From an uncultured Eubacteriales bacterium (GTDB lineage Bacteria; Bacillota; Clostridia; Oscillospirales; Oscillospiraceae): a DNA stretch of 20,434 bases. The stretch's first letter is position 1; each line of letters opens with the position of its first letter. Made by a program: the position numbers and the translations under genes. Shown here piece after piece: positions 13,041 to 20,434 of the stretch. The notes under the pieces were generated by a model. It was given only the letters and a program-made list of their open reading frames with translations. It was not told the DNA's origin and ran no database searches. Location: contig CABRZO010000023.1 in NCBI GenBank assembly GCA_902475455.1, forward strand, positions 1-20,434. The letters are read 5' to 3'.

Positions 13041-14573
13041 ATGCAGGGGCTGTTTGCTGCGGTCACCGCTATCTGTGAAAAAATCCAGATCGTATCCGAC
13101 TGGTTTTGGAGTTTTCCCACCAATCTGAGCTGGTACGCCGCCATCCCGGTGCTGGGCAATTTCAGCCTGGCCATCATTCTGTTGGTGGGCACCGGCATCT
13201 TCTTCACCTTTAAACTTCGATTCATCCAGGTGCGCCGGTTTGGCTACGGGCTGCGGGTGCTGGTCCGCAGCCGGACCACCAAAACCGGCATCTCCTCCCT
13301 GGCGGCCTTTCTGCTCTCCACCGCCATGCGGGTGGGGCCCGGCAACATTTTGGGCGTCACCGGCGCTATCTCCATTGGCGGCCCCGGGGCCCTGTTCTGG
13401 ATGTGGGTCTCCGCCTTTTTCGGCATGTCCACCGCCTTTGTGGAGGCCACCCTGTCCCAGATCTTCAAGGAGAAGCGGGGTGAGGAGTATGTGGGCGGTC
13501 TGCCCTTTTACGGACGTCGGCTGCTGAAGGGGGCCGCCTGGGCTGGCATCACCCTCAGCGTGCTCTATATCCTCTACGCCTTCCTGTGCTTCCCGGCCCA
13601 GGGGTTCAACACCATCTCTGCCGTGGGGGCCATTGCCGGAGTGATCACCGGCGCCGCCCCCGCCACCAACTCCGCCCTGTACTGGATTTCCTTCGCTGTG
13701 CTGATCCTGGTCACCGCCCTCATCAGCTTTGGCGGCATCCGCAAGGTCACCCGGGTCACCGATCTGCTGGTGCCCATCATGGCGGTGATCTATGTGCTCA
13801 CGGTGGTGGTACTGGTGGTGTGCAACATCGGCCGGATCCCCTGGTTTTTCGGGGCGGTCTTTGGCCAGGCCTTCCGGCCTGAGGCGGTGTTCGGAGGCGC
13901 CTTCGGGGTGGCCCTGAGTCAGGGCATCAAGCGGGGCCTCATGTCCAACGAGGCCGGCCAGGGCACCATCACCATGCCCGCCGCCGCCGATGCCAAGCAC
14001 CCCTGCGACCAGGGCTGCGTCCAGGCCCTGGGGGTGTTCCTGGACACCATCGTTATCTGCACTCTCACCGGCTTCGTGGTCATCATGGGCCGGATGTGGT
14101 TGGGAGAGGGCAGCGGAGACTGGTTCCAGCTGGGCCAGCTGGAGAAGTTTTTGGCCTCCTGCGGCTCCCTCACCGGCCAGAGCGGCACCTACGGGCTGGT
14201 CACCCTGCTGATCAGCGTCTGCTTTGGTCTGTTTGCCTTCACCTGCCTGATGGGCTTCATGTCCTTTACTGAGATCTGCGCCCAGCGGATCTCCTCCAAC
14301 CGGGTGTTTATCAACGTGATCCGGGTGGTGTGCCTGGTGGTCATCTCCTTCGGGGTGATTACCAATATCTCCGGCATGGACCTCAGCGCCCTGTGGAACC
14401 TCAGCGACTTTGCCAACATCCTGATGGTCTACTGCAACCTGCCCCTGCTGTACCTGGGCTTTGGGTATGTGCTGCGGGCCTGGCGCCACTTTGAGACCGG
14501 GGACGGCACCCCCTTCACCTCCCAGGTGGCCGGGATCCAGGTGCCGGTCTGGGATGAAAAGGCGGAAAAGTGA
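13041..14573 (+). CDS. Sodium:alanine/glycine symporter (AGCS family)
   Basis: The 510-residue integral membrane transporter imports small neutral amino acids (alanine, glycine or relatives) with Na+. The start at 13041 (MQGLFAAVTAI) has GGAGGGGG five bases upstream. About ten or eleven hydrophobic segments are seen. The family signature lies at about residues 96-125 (RVGPGNILGVTGAISIGGPG, followed by ALFWMWVSAFFGM). The second conserved block, GLMSNEAGQGTITMPAAADAK, lies near 300. Length is typical (450-550). It is divergent from an AraC regulator and ends in a strong palindromic terminator. No glycine riboswitch fits in the roughly 45-base leader. Which amino acid is carried cannot be settled. 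Confidence 0.93.
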   Translation: MQGLFAAVTAICEKIQIVSDWFWSFPTNLSWYAAIPVLGNFSLAIILLVGTGIFFTFKLRFIQVRRFGYGLRVLVRSRTTKTGISSLAAFLLSTAMRVGPGNILGVTGAISIGGPGALFWMWVSAFFGMSTAFVEATLSQIFKEKRGEEYVGGLPFYGRRLLKGAAWAGITLSVLYILYAFLCFPAQGFNTISAVGAIAGVITGAAPATNSALYWISFAVLILVTALISFGGIRKVTRVTDLLVPIMAVIYVLTVVVLVVCNIGRIPWFFGAVFGQAFRPEAVFGGAFGVALSQGIKRGLMSNEAGQGTITMPAAADAKHPCDQGCVQALGVFLDTIVICTLTGFVVIMGRMWLGEGSGDWFQLGQLEKFLASCGSLTGQSGTYGLVTLLISVCFGLFAFTCLMGFMSFTEICAQRISSNRVFINVIRVVCLVVISFGVITNISGMDLSALWNLSDFANILMVYCNLPLLYLGFGYVLRAWRHFETGDGTPFTSQVAGIQVPVWDEKAEK

Positions 14574-14580
14574 TAGCATA

Positions 14581-14621
14581 AAATCCCGCCGGCGCAGCTG
14601 CGCCGGCGGGATTTATTTTTG
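14581..14621 (+). terminator. Terminator of the AGCS symporter gene
   Basis: A 34-base perfect palindrome (14581-14614, AAATCCCGCCGGCGCAG and its complement) is followed by ATTTTTG. Confidence 0.92.
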
Positions 14622-14659
14622 ATTCGCAAATTAAAAAATGATAAAATGGCATGTTTTAC

Positions 14660-14690
14660 TTGACCTTCCCCCGGGGGGAAGGTTTATGCT
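14660..14690 (+). promoter_or_regulatory. MerR-type promoter with 19-bp spacer and dyad operator
   Basis: TTGACC (14660-14665) and TATGCT (14685-14690) are separated by 19 bases, two more than the optimal spacing. Centred in the spacer is a perfect 21-bp dyad, ACCTTCCCCC, G, GGGGGAAGGT (14663-14683). This is the classic MerR-family arrangement, in which the bound regulator untwists DNA to bring -35 and -10 into register. The half-sites resemble those at copper-type MerR (CueR) promoters, ACCTTCC/GGAAGGT. It directly precedes the merR gene, implying autoregulation. Confidence 0.85.
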
Positions 14691-14717
14691 AGTCACAGAA
14701 AGGAGGCAAGACCGGCT

Positions 14718-15359
14718 TTGAAAATCAACGAGATGGCCCAGCGGGTGGGGATGACCACCAAGAACATCCGCTTCTATGAGCAGGAGGGGCTGCTGTCCCC
14801 CCAGCGGAACCGTCAGAACGGGTACCGCAGCTATGGCCCCCAGGAAGAGGACACCCTGCGGCGGATCAAGCTGATGCGGAAGCTGGGACTGCCCCTGGAG
14901 GAAATCCGTCAGATGCAGACGGGCCGCCTCACCCTCAGCGAGGGGATGCGGCGGCAGCTGGCGGAGCTGGGCCGACAGCAGCGGAATCTGGCGGAGGCCC
15001 AGGAGTTCTGCGCCCGACTGGGGGACTGCGGCGCCGACTACGACGCCCTGGACGCCGACCAGTGGCTTCGGGAGATGGAGCTGAAGGAAAAGGAGGGGAC
15101 GGTTTTCGTGAACAAACAGAACCGGGATCACCGGGCCAAATCCGTGGCCGCCATCTGTGCGGCGGTGGTGTTTGCCCTGCTGATGCTGTGCGTGGTGGCC
15201 CTGATGATCTGGGCCGCCATTTATGACCCCATTCCCATTGGGATTCTGATCGGACTGTGTGCCATGTGCCTGATCCCCGTGGCGGGGGTGGCCCTGGCGC
15301 TGATCCAGCGACTGAAGGAAATCAAAGGAGGAGAAGAAGATGCTGCTCGTTACTATTGA
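14718..15359 (+). CDS. MerR-family regulator with two C-terminal membrane helices
   Basis: The 213-residue protein starts at a TTG 11 bases after AGGAGG. Residues 1-70 are a MerR winged helix (MKINEMAQRVGMTTKNIRFYEQEGLL, NGYRSYGPQEEDTLRRIKLMRKLGLPLEEI). Residues about 72-100 form the dimerisation coiled coil. Instead of a soluble effector domain, the C-terminus carries two hydrophobic helices, about 143-167 and 172-195, with a short YDPIPIG turn, ending in a basic then acidic tail. The protein should be anchored in the membrane with the DNA-binding domain inside. Cysteines at 98 and 104 are close together but are not a clear metal site. The last 20 bases overlap the YbjQ-family gene, and the dyad promoter upstream implies autoregulation of both. 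The effector is unknown. Confidence 0.85.
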   Translation: MKINEMAQRVGMTTKNIRFYEQEGLLSPQRNRQNGYRSYGPQEEDTLRRIKLMRKLGLPLEEIRQMQTGRLTLSEGMRRQLAELGRQQRNLAEAQEFCARLGDCGADYDALDADQWLREMELKEKEGTVFVNKQNRDHRAKSVAAICAAVVFALLMLCVVALMIWAAIYDPIPIGILIGLCAMCLIPVAGVALALIQRLKEIKGGEEDAARYY

Positions 15360-15651
15360 CTATGTGCCCGGCAAGGAACTGGAACCCCTGGGTATTGTGA
15401 AGGGCACCACGGTCCAGTCCAAGCATTTCGGCAAGGATTTCATGGCGGGGATGAAGACCCTGGTGGGCGGTGAGATTGTGGCCTATCGGGAGATGATTGA
15501 GGAGGCCCGGCAGATCGCCACCAAGCGGATGGTGGACGAGGCCCAGGCCCTGGGGGCCGATGCGGTGGTCAATGTCCGCTACGCCACCTCCTCGGTGATG
15601 CAGGGGGCCAGCGAAGTGGTGGCCTACGGCACCGCCGTCAGATACAGATAA
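15340..15651 (+). CDS. YbjQ-family (UPF0145, heavy-metal-binding-domain) protein
   Basis: The 103-residue cytoplasmic protein belongs to the YbjQ/DUF74 family, proposed to form a pentameric ring. The start is an ATG with AAAGGAGG 8 bases upstream, inside the 3' end of the merR frame, so translation is probably coupled. Family marks are the N-terminal TIDYVPGKELEPLGIVKG, the central GGEIVAYREMIEEARQIATKRM and ALGADAVVNVRYATS, ending in EVVAYGTAVRY. Length is normal. The family is called heavy-metal-binding from its fold, but no cysteine is present in this protein, so direct thiol metal binding is not supported. Being the only gene behind the MerR operator, it is the likely output or a co-sensor of the regulator. 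Confidence 0.88.
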   Translation: MLLVTIDYVPGKELEPLGIVKGTTVQSKHFGKDFMAGMKTLVGGEIVAYREMIEEARQIATKRMVDEAQALGADAVVNVRYATSSVMQGASEVVAYGTAVRYR

Positions 15652-15682
15652 GCGCCCAGGACTGTTGCAAAGTAGAAAATCC

Positions 15683-15758
15683 CTGTCATTTTGAGCCCCA
15701 AAGCGGCGAAGAATCCCAGAGCCCTTTGAAAAGAGCCTTCGCTGTCCCTCGGGGTGAC
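15683..15758. repeat. Imperfect palindromic intergenic repeat
   Basis: The left end, TGTCATTTTGAG (15685-15696), is the imperfect complement of the right end, CCTCGGGGTGACA (15747-15758). GCGAAGAATCCC-like and CCTTCGCTG-like arms lie between. It is related to the two half-copies at 4212-4353. This kind of element is widely dispersed between genes in Clostridia. It lies directly before the terminator at 15761. Confidence 0.55.
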
Positions 15759-15760
15759 AC

Positions 15761-15798
15761 AACAGGAGCTGTCGCTATTTGCGGCAGCTCCTGTTTTT
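15761..15798 (+). terminator. Terminator of the merR-ybjQ operon
   Basis: AACAGGAGCTGTCGC (15761-15775) pairs with GCGGCAGCTCCTGTT (15781-15795), with one G-T pair and loop TATTT, and runs into TTTTT (15794-15798). It lies about 110 bases after ybjQ, beyond the palindromic repeat. Confidence 0.85.
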
Positions 15799-15861
15799 GC
15801 GGCAAACCCGGGACAAAATCCCCCCCTTTGCGGGGGAATCTCGAGAAAAAAGCACCACAAA

Positions 15862-15890
15862 TTGACAGAACCCGGCGGAAGCGGTATAAT
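15862..15890 (+). promoter_or_regulatory. Consensus sigmaA promoter of galE
   Basis: TTGACA (15862-15867), a 17-base spacer and TATAAT (15885-15890) match the housekeeping consensus at every position, suggesting strong constitutive expression of galE and the downstream nucleotidyltransferase. Confidence 0.92.
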
Positions 15891-15919
15891 GAATCAAACT
15901 TTTGTAGGGAGTGTTACAA

Positions 15920-16936
<1,017 letters not shown>

Positions 16937-16960
16937 AAGAGCATACAGGAGGAACATTCC

Positions 16961-17875
16961 ATGAAGAAACCCATTTTGGTGGTGATGGCGGCGGGCATGG
17001 GCAGCCGCTACGGTGGACTGAAGCAGATGGACCCGGTGGGCCAGAACGGCGAGGTCATTCTGGACTATTCCGTCTTTGACGCCCGGCGGGCGGGCTTTGA
17101 GACGGTGGTGTTCATCATCAAGCACGAGATCGAGGAAGATTTCAAGGCCAAGATCGGCAGCCGCATTGAAAAGCATATGGAGGTCCGCTACGCCTATCAG
17201 GACCTGCAGGACCTGCCGGAGGGCTATCAGGTCCCCGAGGGCCGGGTCAAGCCCTGGGGCACTGGTCAGGCCATCACCGCCGGCCGGGAGGTCATCGACG
17301 CCCCCTTCGCCGTCATCAACGCCGACGACTACTACGGGGTGGAGTGCTTCAAGCAGCTCTACGACTACCTGTCCCAGCCCCGTGAGGCTGGGGACTACTG
17401 CATGGTGGGCTATCTGCTGAAGAACACCGTTACCGACAACGGCAGCGTGGCCCGGGGCGTGTGCGCCTCCGACGAGCAGGGCAACCTGACTGTCATCAAC
17501 GAGCGCACCCGGATTGAGAAATACCCCGGCGGCATCCACTACACCGAGGACGACGGCAAGACCTGGGTGGACCTGCCTGAAGATACCCTGGTCAGCATGA
17601 ACATGTGGGGCTTCCAGCCCGAGCTGGTGCAGGTGCTCCAGCAGCGGTTTCCGGCCTTCCTGGACGGGGCCCTGAAAGAGAACCCCATGAAGGGGGAGTA
17701 TCTGCTGCCCAACGTGGTCCGGGACCTGCTGGCAGAGGGCAAGGCCACCGTCAAGGTGCTCTCCAGCCCCGACAAGTGGTATGGAGTCACCTATCAGGAG
17801 GACAAGCCCGGGGTGGTCCAGGCCATGGCCGACAAGGCCGCCCAGGGCCTCTACCCCACCCCCCTGTGGCAGTGA
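16961..17875 (+). CDS. Sugar-phosphate nucleotidyltransferase-type protein
   Basis: The 304-residue protein is a member of the NTP_transferase fold that activates sugar phosphates as nucleotide sugars. The N-terminal signature MAAGMGSRYGGLKQ (residues 9-22) binds nucleotide and pyrophosphate. The NADDYYG segment (120-126) supplies the metal-binding aspartates. KPWGTGQAI (97-105) is the usual substrate-side loop. The C-terminal half keeps NMWGFQPELVQVLQ and KGEYLLPN, seen in relatives annotated only as nucleotidyltransferases. It is not a clear GalU, GlmU or RmlA, so the sugar and nucleotide are not assigned. The ATG follows AGGAGGAA. It is co-transcribed with galE, which suggests joint supply of UDP- or other nucleotide sugars for envelope polymers. 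Confidence 0.83.
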   Translation: MKKPILVVMAAGMGSRYGGLKQMDPVGQNGEVILDYSVFDARRAGFETVVFIIKHEIEEDFKAKIGSRIEKHMEVRYAYQDLQDLPEGYQVPEGRVKPWGTGQAITAGREVIDAPFAVINADDYYGVECFKQLYDYLSQPREAGDYCMVGYLLKNTVTDNGSVARGVCASDEQGNLTVINERTRIEKYPGGIHYTEDDGKTWVDLPEDTLVSMNMWGFQPELVQVLQQRFPAFLDGALKENPMKGEYLLPNVVRDLLAEGKATVKVLSSPDKWYGVTYQEDKPGVVQAMADKAAQGLYPTPLWQ

Positions 17876-17921
17876 GCCGGGCCGGAACCACTGGTAAAAG
17901 CTCCGAGTGACAACAAAAACA

Positions 17922-18131
17922 CAGTCTGTCGAAAAACCATAGGTTTTGCCAGTTCCACAGAATTCCGTCCTCAGCAGAGGACGGAACGGAATCCAATTCT
18001 GTCATTTCCGAGGACATGCGCCTCGGAAATGACTCTTCTCATGCAGGGCAGGGCGACTTTTGCGCAAGCAATCGAGCGCTGGCCTGCATGCATCTCTTTT
18101 GTCGAAAAAGGCCCCAGGCCTTTTTCGACAA
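17922..18131 (+). repeat. Multi-hairpin structured element, copy 2 (plus strand)
   Basis: It starts with CAGTCTGTC (17922-17930). Five stems follow: AAAACC/GGTTTT (17933-17947); CCGTCCTC/GAGGACGG (17965-17984) enclosed by CAGAATT/AATTCTG (17958-18001); TCATTTCCGAGG with CCTCGGAAATGA around ACATGCG (18002-18032); ATGCAGG/CCTGCAT (18041-18089); and a perfect 15-bp terminal stem, TTGTCGAAAAAGGCC with GGCCTTTTTCGACAA (18099-18131). Copy 1 (8607-8835, opposite strand) has the last four stems in the same order, with shared loops and linkers (AATTCTGT, ACATGCG, CTTCTCA) but different paired arms. It fills the 313-base gap after the nucleotidyltransferase gene, and no protein frame in it is convincing. 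Confidence 0.65.
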
Positions 18132-18135
18132 GCTT

Positions 18136-18180
18136 AACAGCCGGCGCGCCTTTCTTGGAAAGGTGCGCCGGCTGTTTGTT
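18136..18180 (+). terminator. Terminator after the multi-hairpin element
   Basis: A long stem, AACAGCCGGCGCGCCTTTC (18136-18154) with GAAAGGTGCGCCGGCTGTT (18158-18176), has one G-T pair and ends TTTGTT. It can end transcripts from the galE operon and, on the other strand, from the convergent isomerase gene. Confidence 0.85.
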
Positions 18181-18188
18181 ATGCAGCC

Positions 18189-18875
18189 TCAGGGGGCCGG
18201 GGGATACTCGTTGCAGAGCAGCCGGTAGGGGGGCTCATCCTCCTCAATCTCCGGGAAGCGGCCCATGGGCGGGTTGAAACGGTTGTCGGTGTTGTCGTCG
18301 TTGCACTGGCTCACCTCACCTAGCAGCACCGGCCCGGTGCCGGGTTCCACGGAAAAATCGTGGTAGAGGTACTGCTGGACAAAAATGCTCTCCCCGGGGG
18401 TCAGCCGGATCTGGGTGCCGGCGGGGACGGTGTAGGTTCTGCCGTCGGTATGGACCGTCACGTCGGAGACGTAGTCGATCTCCTCATTGGGCAGGGAGTT
18501 GTACACCCGGATCAGCACATTGCCGCCGCCCCGGTTGATGATGTCTTCGGTTTTGTACCAGTGGAAGTGGTTGGGGGCGTACTGGCCCTCCTTCAGATAG
18601 AGGAGCTTTTCTGCGTAGACCTTGGGATAGTGGTCAGGGGCGGAACGGTTGCCGTTGCGGAGGGTCACCAGAGAAAAGCCCAGTTGGTCAAATTTGCCCA
18701 TGCCGTAGTCGGTGATGTCCCAGCCCAGCATGCAGTCCCGGACTTCGTCGTACTCGTGGCCCAGATGCTGCCATTGTTCCGGGGTGAAATGGCAGAAGGG
18801 GGGCAGATAGCAGCAGTAGCGTTGGCACATGGCCTCCAGTTCTTTTAAAGCCCGATTGATTTCAGAGCGTTTCAT
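18189..18875 (-). CDS. D-lyxose/D-mannose-type ketol-isomerase (cupin)
   Basis: The 228-residue cupin sugar isomerase belongs to the D-lyxose isomerase family, which interconverts D-lyxose and D-xylulose and often D-mannose and D-fructose, using a divalent metal. The likely metal ligands are H103 and H105 (NHFHWYKTEDII), E110 and H172 (YLYHDF), so the active site is complete. The family block KVYAEKLLYLKEGQYAPNHFHW and the C-terminal GEVSQCNDDNTDNRF are clear. The ATG follows AAGGAAGGA at normal spacing. It is convergent with the galE operon and shares the terminator region with it. No sugar kinase or transporter is adjacent, so the pathway it serves is not shown here. Confidence 0.9.
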   Translation of the reverse strand: MKRSEINRALKELEAMCQRYCCYLPPFCHFTPEQWQHLGHEYDEVRDCMLGWDITDYGMGKFDQLGFSLVTLRNGNRSAPDHYPKVYAEKLLYLKEGQYAPNHFHWYKTEDIINRGGGNVLIRVYNSLPNEEIDYVSDVTVHTDGRTYTVPAGTQIRLTPGESIFVQQYLYHDFSVEPGTGPVLLGEVSQCNDDNTDNRFNPPMGRFPEIEEDEPPYRLLCNEYPPAP

Positions 18876-19214
18876 TGGAAATCCTTCCTTTCCTGCATCG
18901 TTCAGGGGCAGAGTAGTTGCTGGGATTGACTCAAGTGTATTCTAATGAAATGAGGCGGGAAAGGAAAGGGATAAAATCCCCAAAAATCACCCAGCCTGTT
19001 TGGCAGATTCGGCGTAGGACCGGCGGGTCCAGCGTGGAAGACCAGGGCATTCTCAGAGGCTATGGGATGCCACAGCATGGGACGGTTGGGACAACGCTGT
19101 GGCTCCAGAGAATTTTTCCGGAATCAGACGGAACAATAAAAGCCGGAATGGTGTACTGGGTCAACCAGGACTCCGCACCGAGGAGCTGACCGGGGCCTGG
19201 ATGGGCCTCAACGC
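18876..19214. other. Spacer without a supported gene
   Basis: Between the isomerase start and the sdaAB promoter I see no convincing gene. A possible minus-strand -10, TAGAAT (18939-18944), with a poor -35 may serve the isomerase. A perfect stem, GCCACAGC (19069-19076) with GCTGTGGC (19096-19103), stands alone. A 90-codon plus-strand frame (18917-19189) starts at TTG without a ribosome binding site and resembles no family, so it is not called. Confidence 0.5.
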
Positions 19215-19243
19215 TTGCGGGCCCGGTGCGCTTATGCTACACT
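19215..19243 (+). promoter_or_regulatory. SigmaA-type promoter of the sda operon
   Basis: TTGCGG (19215-19220), a 17-base spacer and TACACT (19238-19243) lie 85 bases before the sdaAB start. Confidence 0.65.
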
Positions 19244-19327
19244 GAGACCGAAAACAGCGGGGTGCCTCAGGCATCGCCGCCAACACCGGCTGGAAGGCAG
19301 GCGGAAGACCTGTAAAGGAGTGATTCT

Positions 19328-19996
19328 GTGTCGTTTATCAGCGTCTTTGACGTGCTGGGCCCCAACATGGTGGGCCCCTCCAGCTCCCACACCGCCGGGG
19401 CTGCCGCCATCGCCAACGTGGCCCACAAGCTGCTCTCGCCGCCCCTGAAGAAGGTGGAGTTCACCCTCTACGGCTCCTTTGCCAAGACTTACAAAGGCCA
19501 CGGCACCGACCGGGCTCTGCTGGGGGGCATCCTGGGTTTTGGCACCGACGATCTGCGGATCCGGGACTCCTTCCGGATTGCGGAGCAGCAGGGGCTGGAA
19601 TTCAGCTTCCGCACCGATGAGACGGAGCAGGAGGTCCATCCCAACACCGTGGACATCCGGATGGAGCATGCCGACGGCCGGGTGATGACGGTGCGGGGAG
19701 AGTCGTTGGGGGGCGGCAAGATGCGCATTGTCCGCATCAATGGCGTGGCGGTGGACTTCAGCGGCGAGTATGCCGCCGTCATCGCAGTGCATCAGGACAA
19801 GCCCGGGGTGGTGGCCCATATCACCCGGGTGCTCAGCGACCACAACGTGAACATCGCCTTTATGCGCCTGTTCCGGGAGGGCAAGGGGGACACGGCTTAC
19901 AGCATCATCGAGTCCGACGGGGCCCTGCCGGAGGGCATTGCCGGGCAGCTGAAAACCAACGGCTATATCCGGGATGTGATGATCGTACAGCCCTGA
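19328..19996 (+). CDS. sdaAB: L-serine dehydratase, iron-sulfur-dependent, beta subunit
   Basis: The 222-residue subunit belongs to the two-part, [4Fe-4S]-dependent serine dehydratase that converts L-serine to pyruvate and ammonia. The start is a GTG at 19328, seven bases after AAGGAG. The N-terminal SDH_beta domain shows VFDVLGPNMVGPSSSHTAGA and KGHGTDRALLGG. The C-terminal ACT domain (about 148-222) reads AVIAVHQDKPGVVAHITRVL, NVNIAFMRLFREGKGDTAYSIIE, and may bind serine allosterically. Length is normal for the Firmicute split enzyme. The stop is 12 bases before sdaAA, an operon. Pyruvate produced could feed acetyl-CoA and the Pta step encoded elsewhere in this window. Confidence 0.95.
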   Translation: MSFISVFDVLGPNMVGPSSSHTAGAAAIANVAHKLLSPPLKKVEFTLYGSFAKTYKGHGTDRALLGGILGFGTDDLRIRDSFRIAEQQGLEFSFRTDETEQEVHPNTVDIRMEHADGRVMTVRGESLGGGKMRIVRINGVAVDFSGEYAAVIAVHQDKPGVVAHITRVLSDHNVNIAFMRLFREGKGDTAYSIIESDGALPEGIAGQLKTNGYIRDVMIVQP

Positions 19997-20008
19997 GGAG
20001 GGGATACC

Positions 20009-20434
20009 ATGGATTTTAAAAACGCCAAGGAGCTGCTGGAGCTGTGCCGGCAGGAGGGTTGCCCCATCTCGGAGGTCATGCTGTGCCGGGAATGTGATGA
20101 GGGAGAGACCACCCGGCAGGCGGTGATGGAGCGCATGGCCCGGGTGCTGGAGATCATGCGCCGGTCCGCCACCATTCCGCTGGAGCGGCCGGTGCCCTCC
20201 ATGGGCGGGCTCATCGGCGGGGAGGCCCAGCATCTGGCCGCCCACGCCGATGCGAAACAGAGTATCTGCGGCCCGGTGCTCCAGCGGGCGGTGACCTATG
20301 CCATGGCGGTGCTGGAGGTCAACGCCTCCATGGGCCTCATCGTGGCTGCCCCCACCGCCGGCTCCTCCGGCGTGGTGCCCGGCCTGCTGCTGGCCCTCCA
20401 GGAGGAATACCACCTGTCGGATCAGCAAGTGCTG
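20009..20434 (+). CDS. sdaAA: L-serine dehydratase alpha subunit, cut by the window end
   Basis: The frame begins with ATG at 20009, after GAGGAGGGG, and is open for all 142 codons to the window edge. The N-terminus reads MDFKNAKELLELCRQEGCPI. The family signature SMGLIVAAPTAGSSGVVPG lies at about residues 107-125, preceded by GGLIGGEAQ. The C-terminal part that supplies most cysteine ligands of the [4Fe-4S] cluster is outside the window. It is the catalytic partner of the sdaAB product and is co-transcribed with it. Confidence 0.95.
   Translation, partial: MDFKNAKELLELCRQEGCPISEVMLCRECDEGETTRQAVMERMARVLEIMRRSATIPLERPVPSMGGLIGGEAQHLAAHADAKQSICGPVLQRAVTYAMAVLEVNASMGLIVAAPTAGSSGVVPGLLLALQEEYHLSDQQVL

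Noticed and set aside
18917..19189. A 90-codon plus-strand frame in the isomerase-sda spacer
   Set aside because: It begins at TTG with no ribosome binding site, has no recognisable motif, and overlaps the likely isomerase promoter.

Overview
The window looks like a GC-rich member of the Bacillota, class Clostridia, probably Oscillospiraceae-like (Flavonifractor/Intestinimonas/Lawsonibacter relatives). This is an inference from the sepF-divIVA-ileS order, strong AAAGGAGG-type ribosome binding sites, sigmaA-type promoters, a two-subunit L-serine dehydratase, and housekeeping genes separated by hairpin-rich spacers. No 16S rRNA gene is present to confirm it.

Layout: (1) 1-4200: the end of sepF, then divIVA and ileS on the + strand, closed by a strong terminator. 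(2) 4201-6080: two copies of a dispersed palindromic repeat, then a GNAT acetyltransferase (-) divergent from a metallo-beta-lactamase-fold hydrolase (+), with a promoter for each visible in the gap. (3) 6091-8593: a minus-strand cluster of dus, an ECF sigma factor and its zinc-finger membrane anti-sigma, the last two translationally coupled. (4) 8600-9203: a gene-poor island holding a multi-hairpin element and two tandem units made of a hairpin, a Shine-Dalgarno and a 26-codon peptide; the first unit is frame-broken. (5) 9219-12057: tadA (-), prmA (+) and pta (+). (6) 12056-14621: an AraC-type regulator (-) divergent from an AGCS Na+/amino acid symporter (+). (7) 14660-15798: a MerR-type regulator with two C-terminal membrane helices, overlapping a YbjQ-family gene, driven by a textbook MerR-type promoter with a 19-bp spacer and a perfect dyad. 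(8) 15862-18180: galE and a sugar-phosphate nucleotidyltransferase behind a consensus promoter, then a second copy of the multi-hairpin element and a terminator. (9) 18189-20434: a D-lyxose/D-mannose isomerase-type cupin (-), an unexplained spacer, and sdaAB-sdaAA (L-serine dehydratase, the second gene cut by the window end).

Most genes are ordinary housekeeping. The non-routine signals are: (a) the multi-hairpin element present twice in opposite orientation (8607-8835 minus, 17922-18131 plus), with conserved linkers and loops but differently sequenced yet still paired stems, which suggests a structured RNA or a structured mobile repeat; (b) the tandem hairpin-plus-small-peptide units at 8880-9203; and (c) the membrane-anchored MerR/YbjQ pair with its operator. 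None of these can be matched to a database here; each finding states the deciding test.
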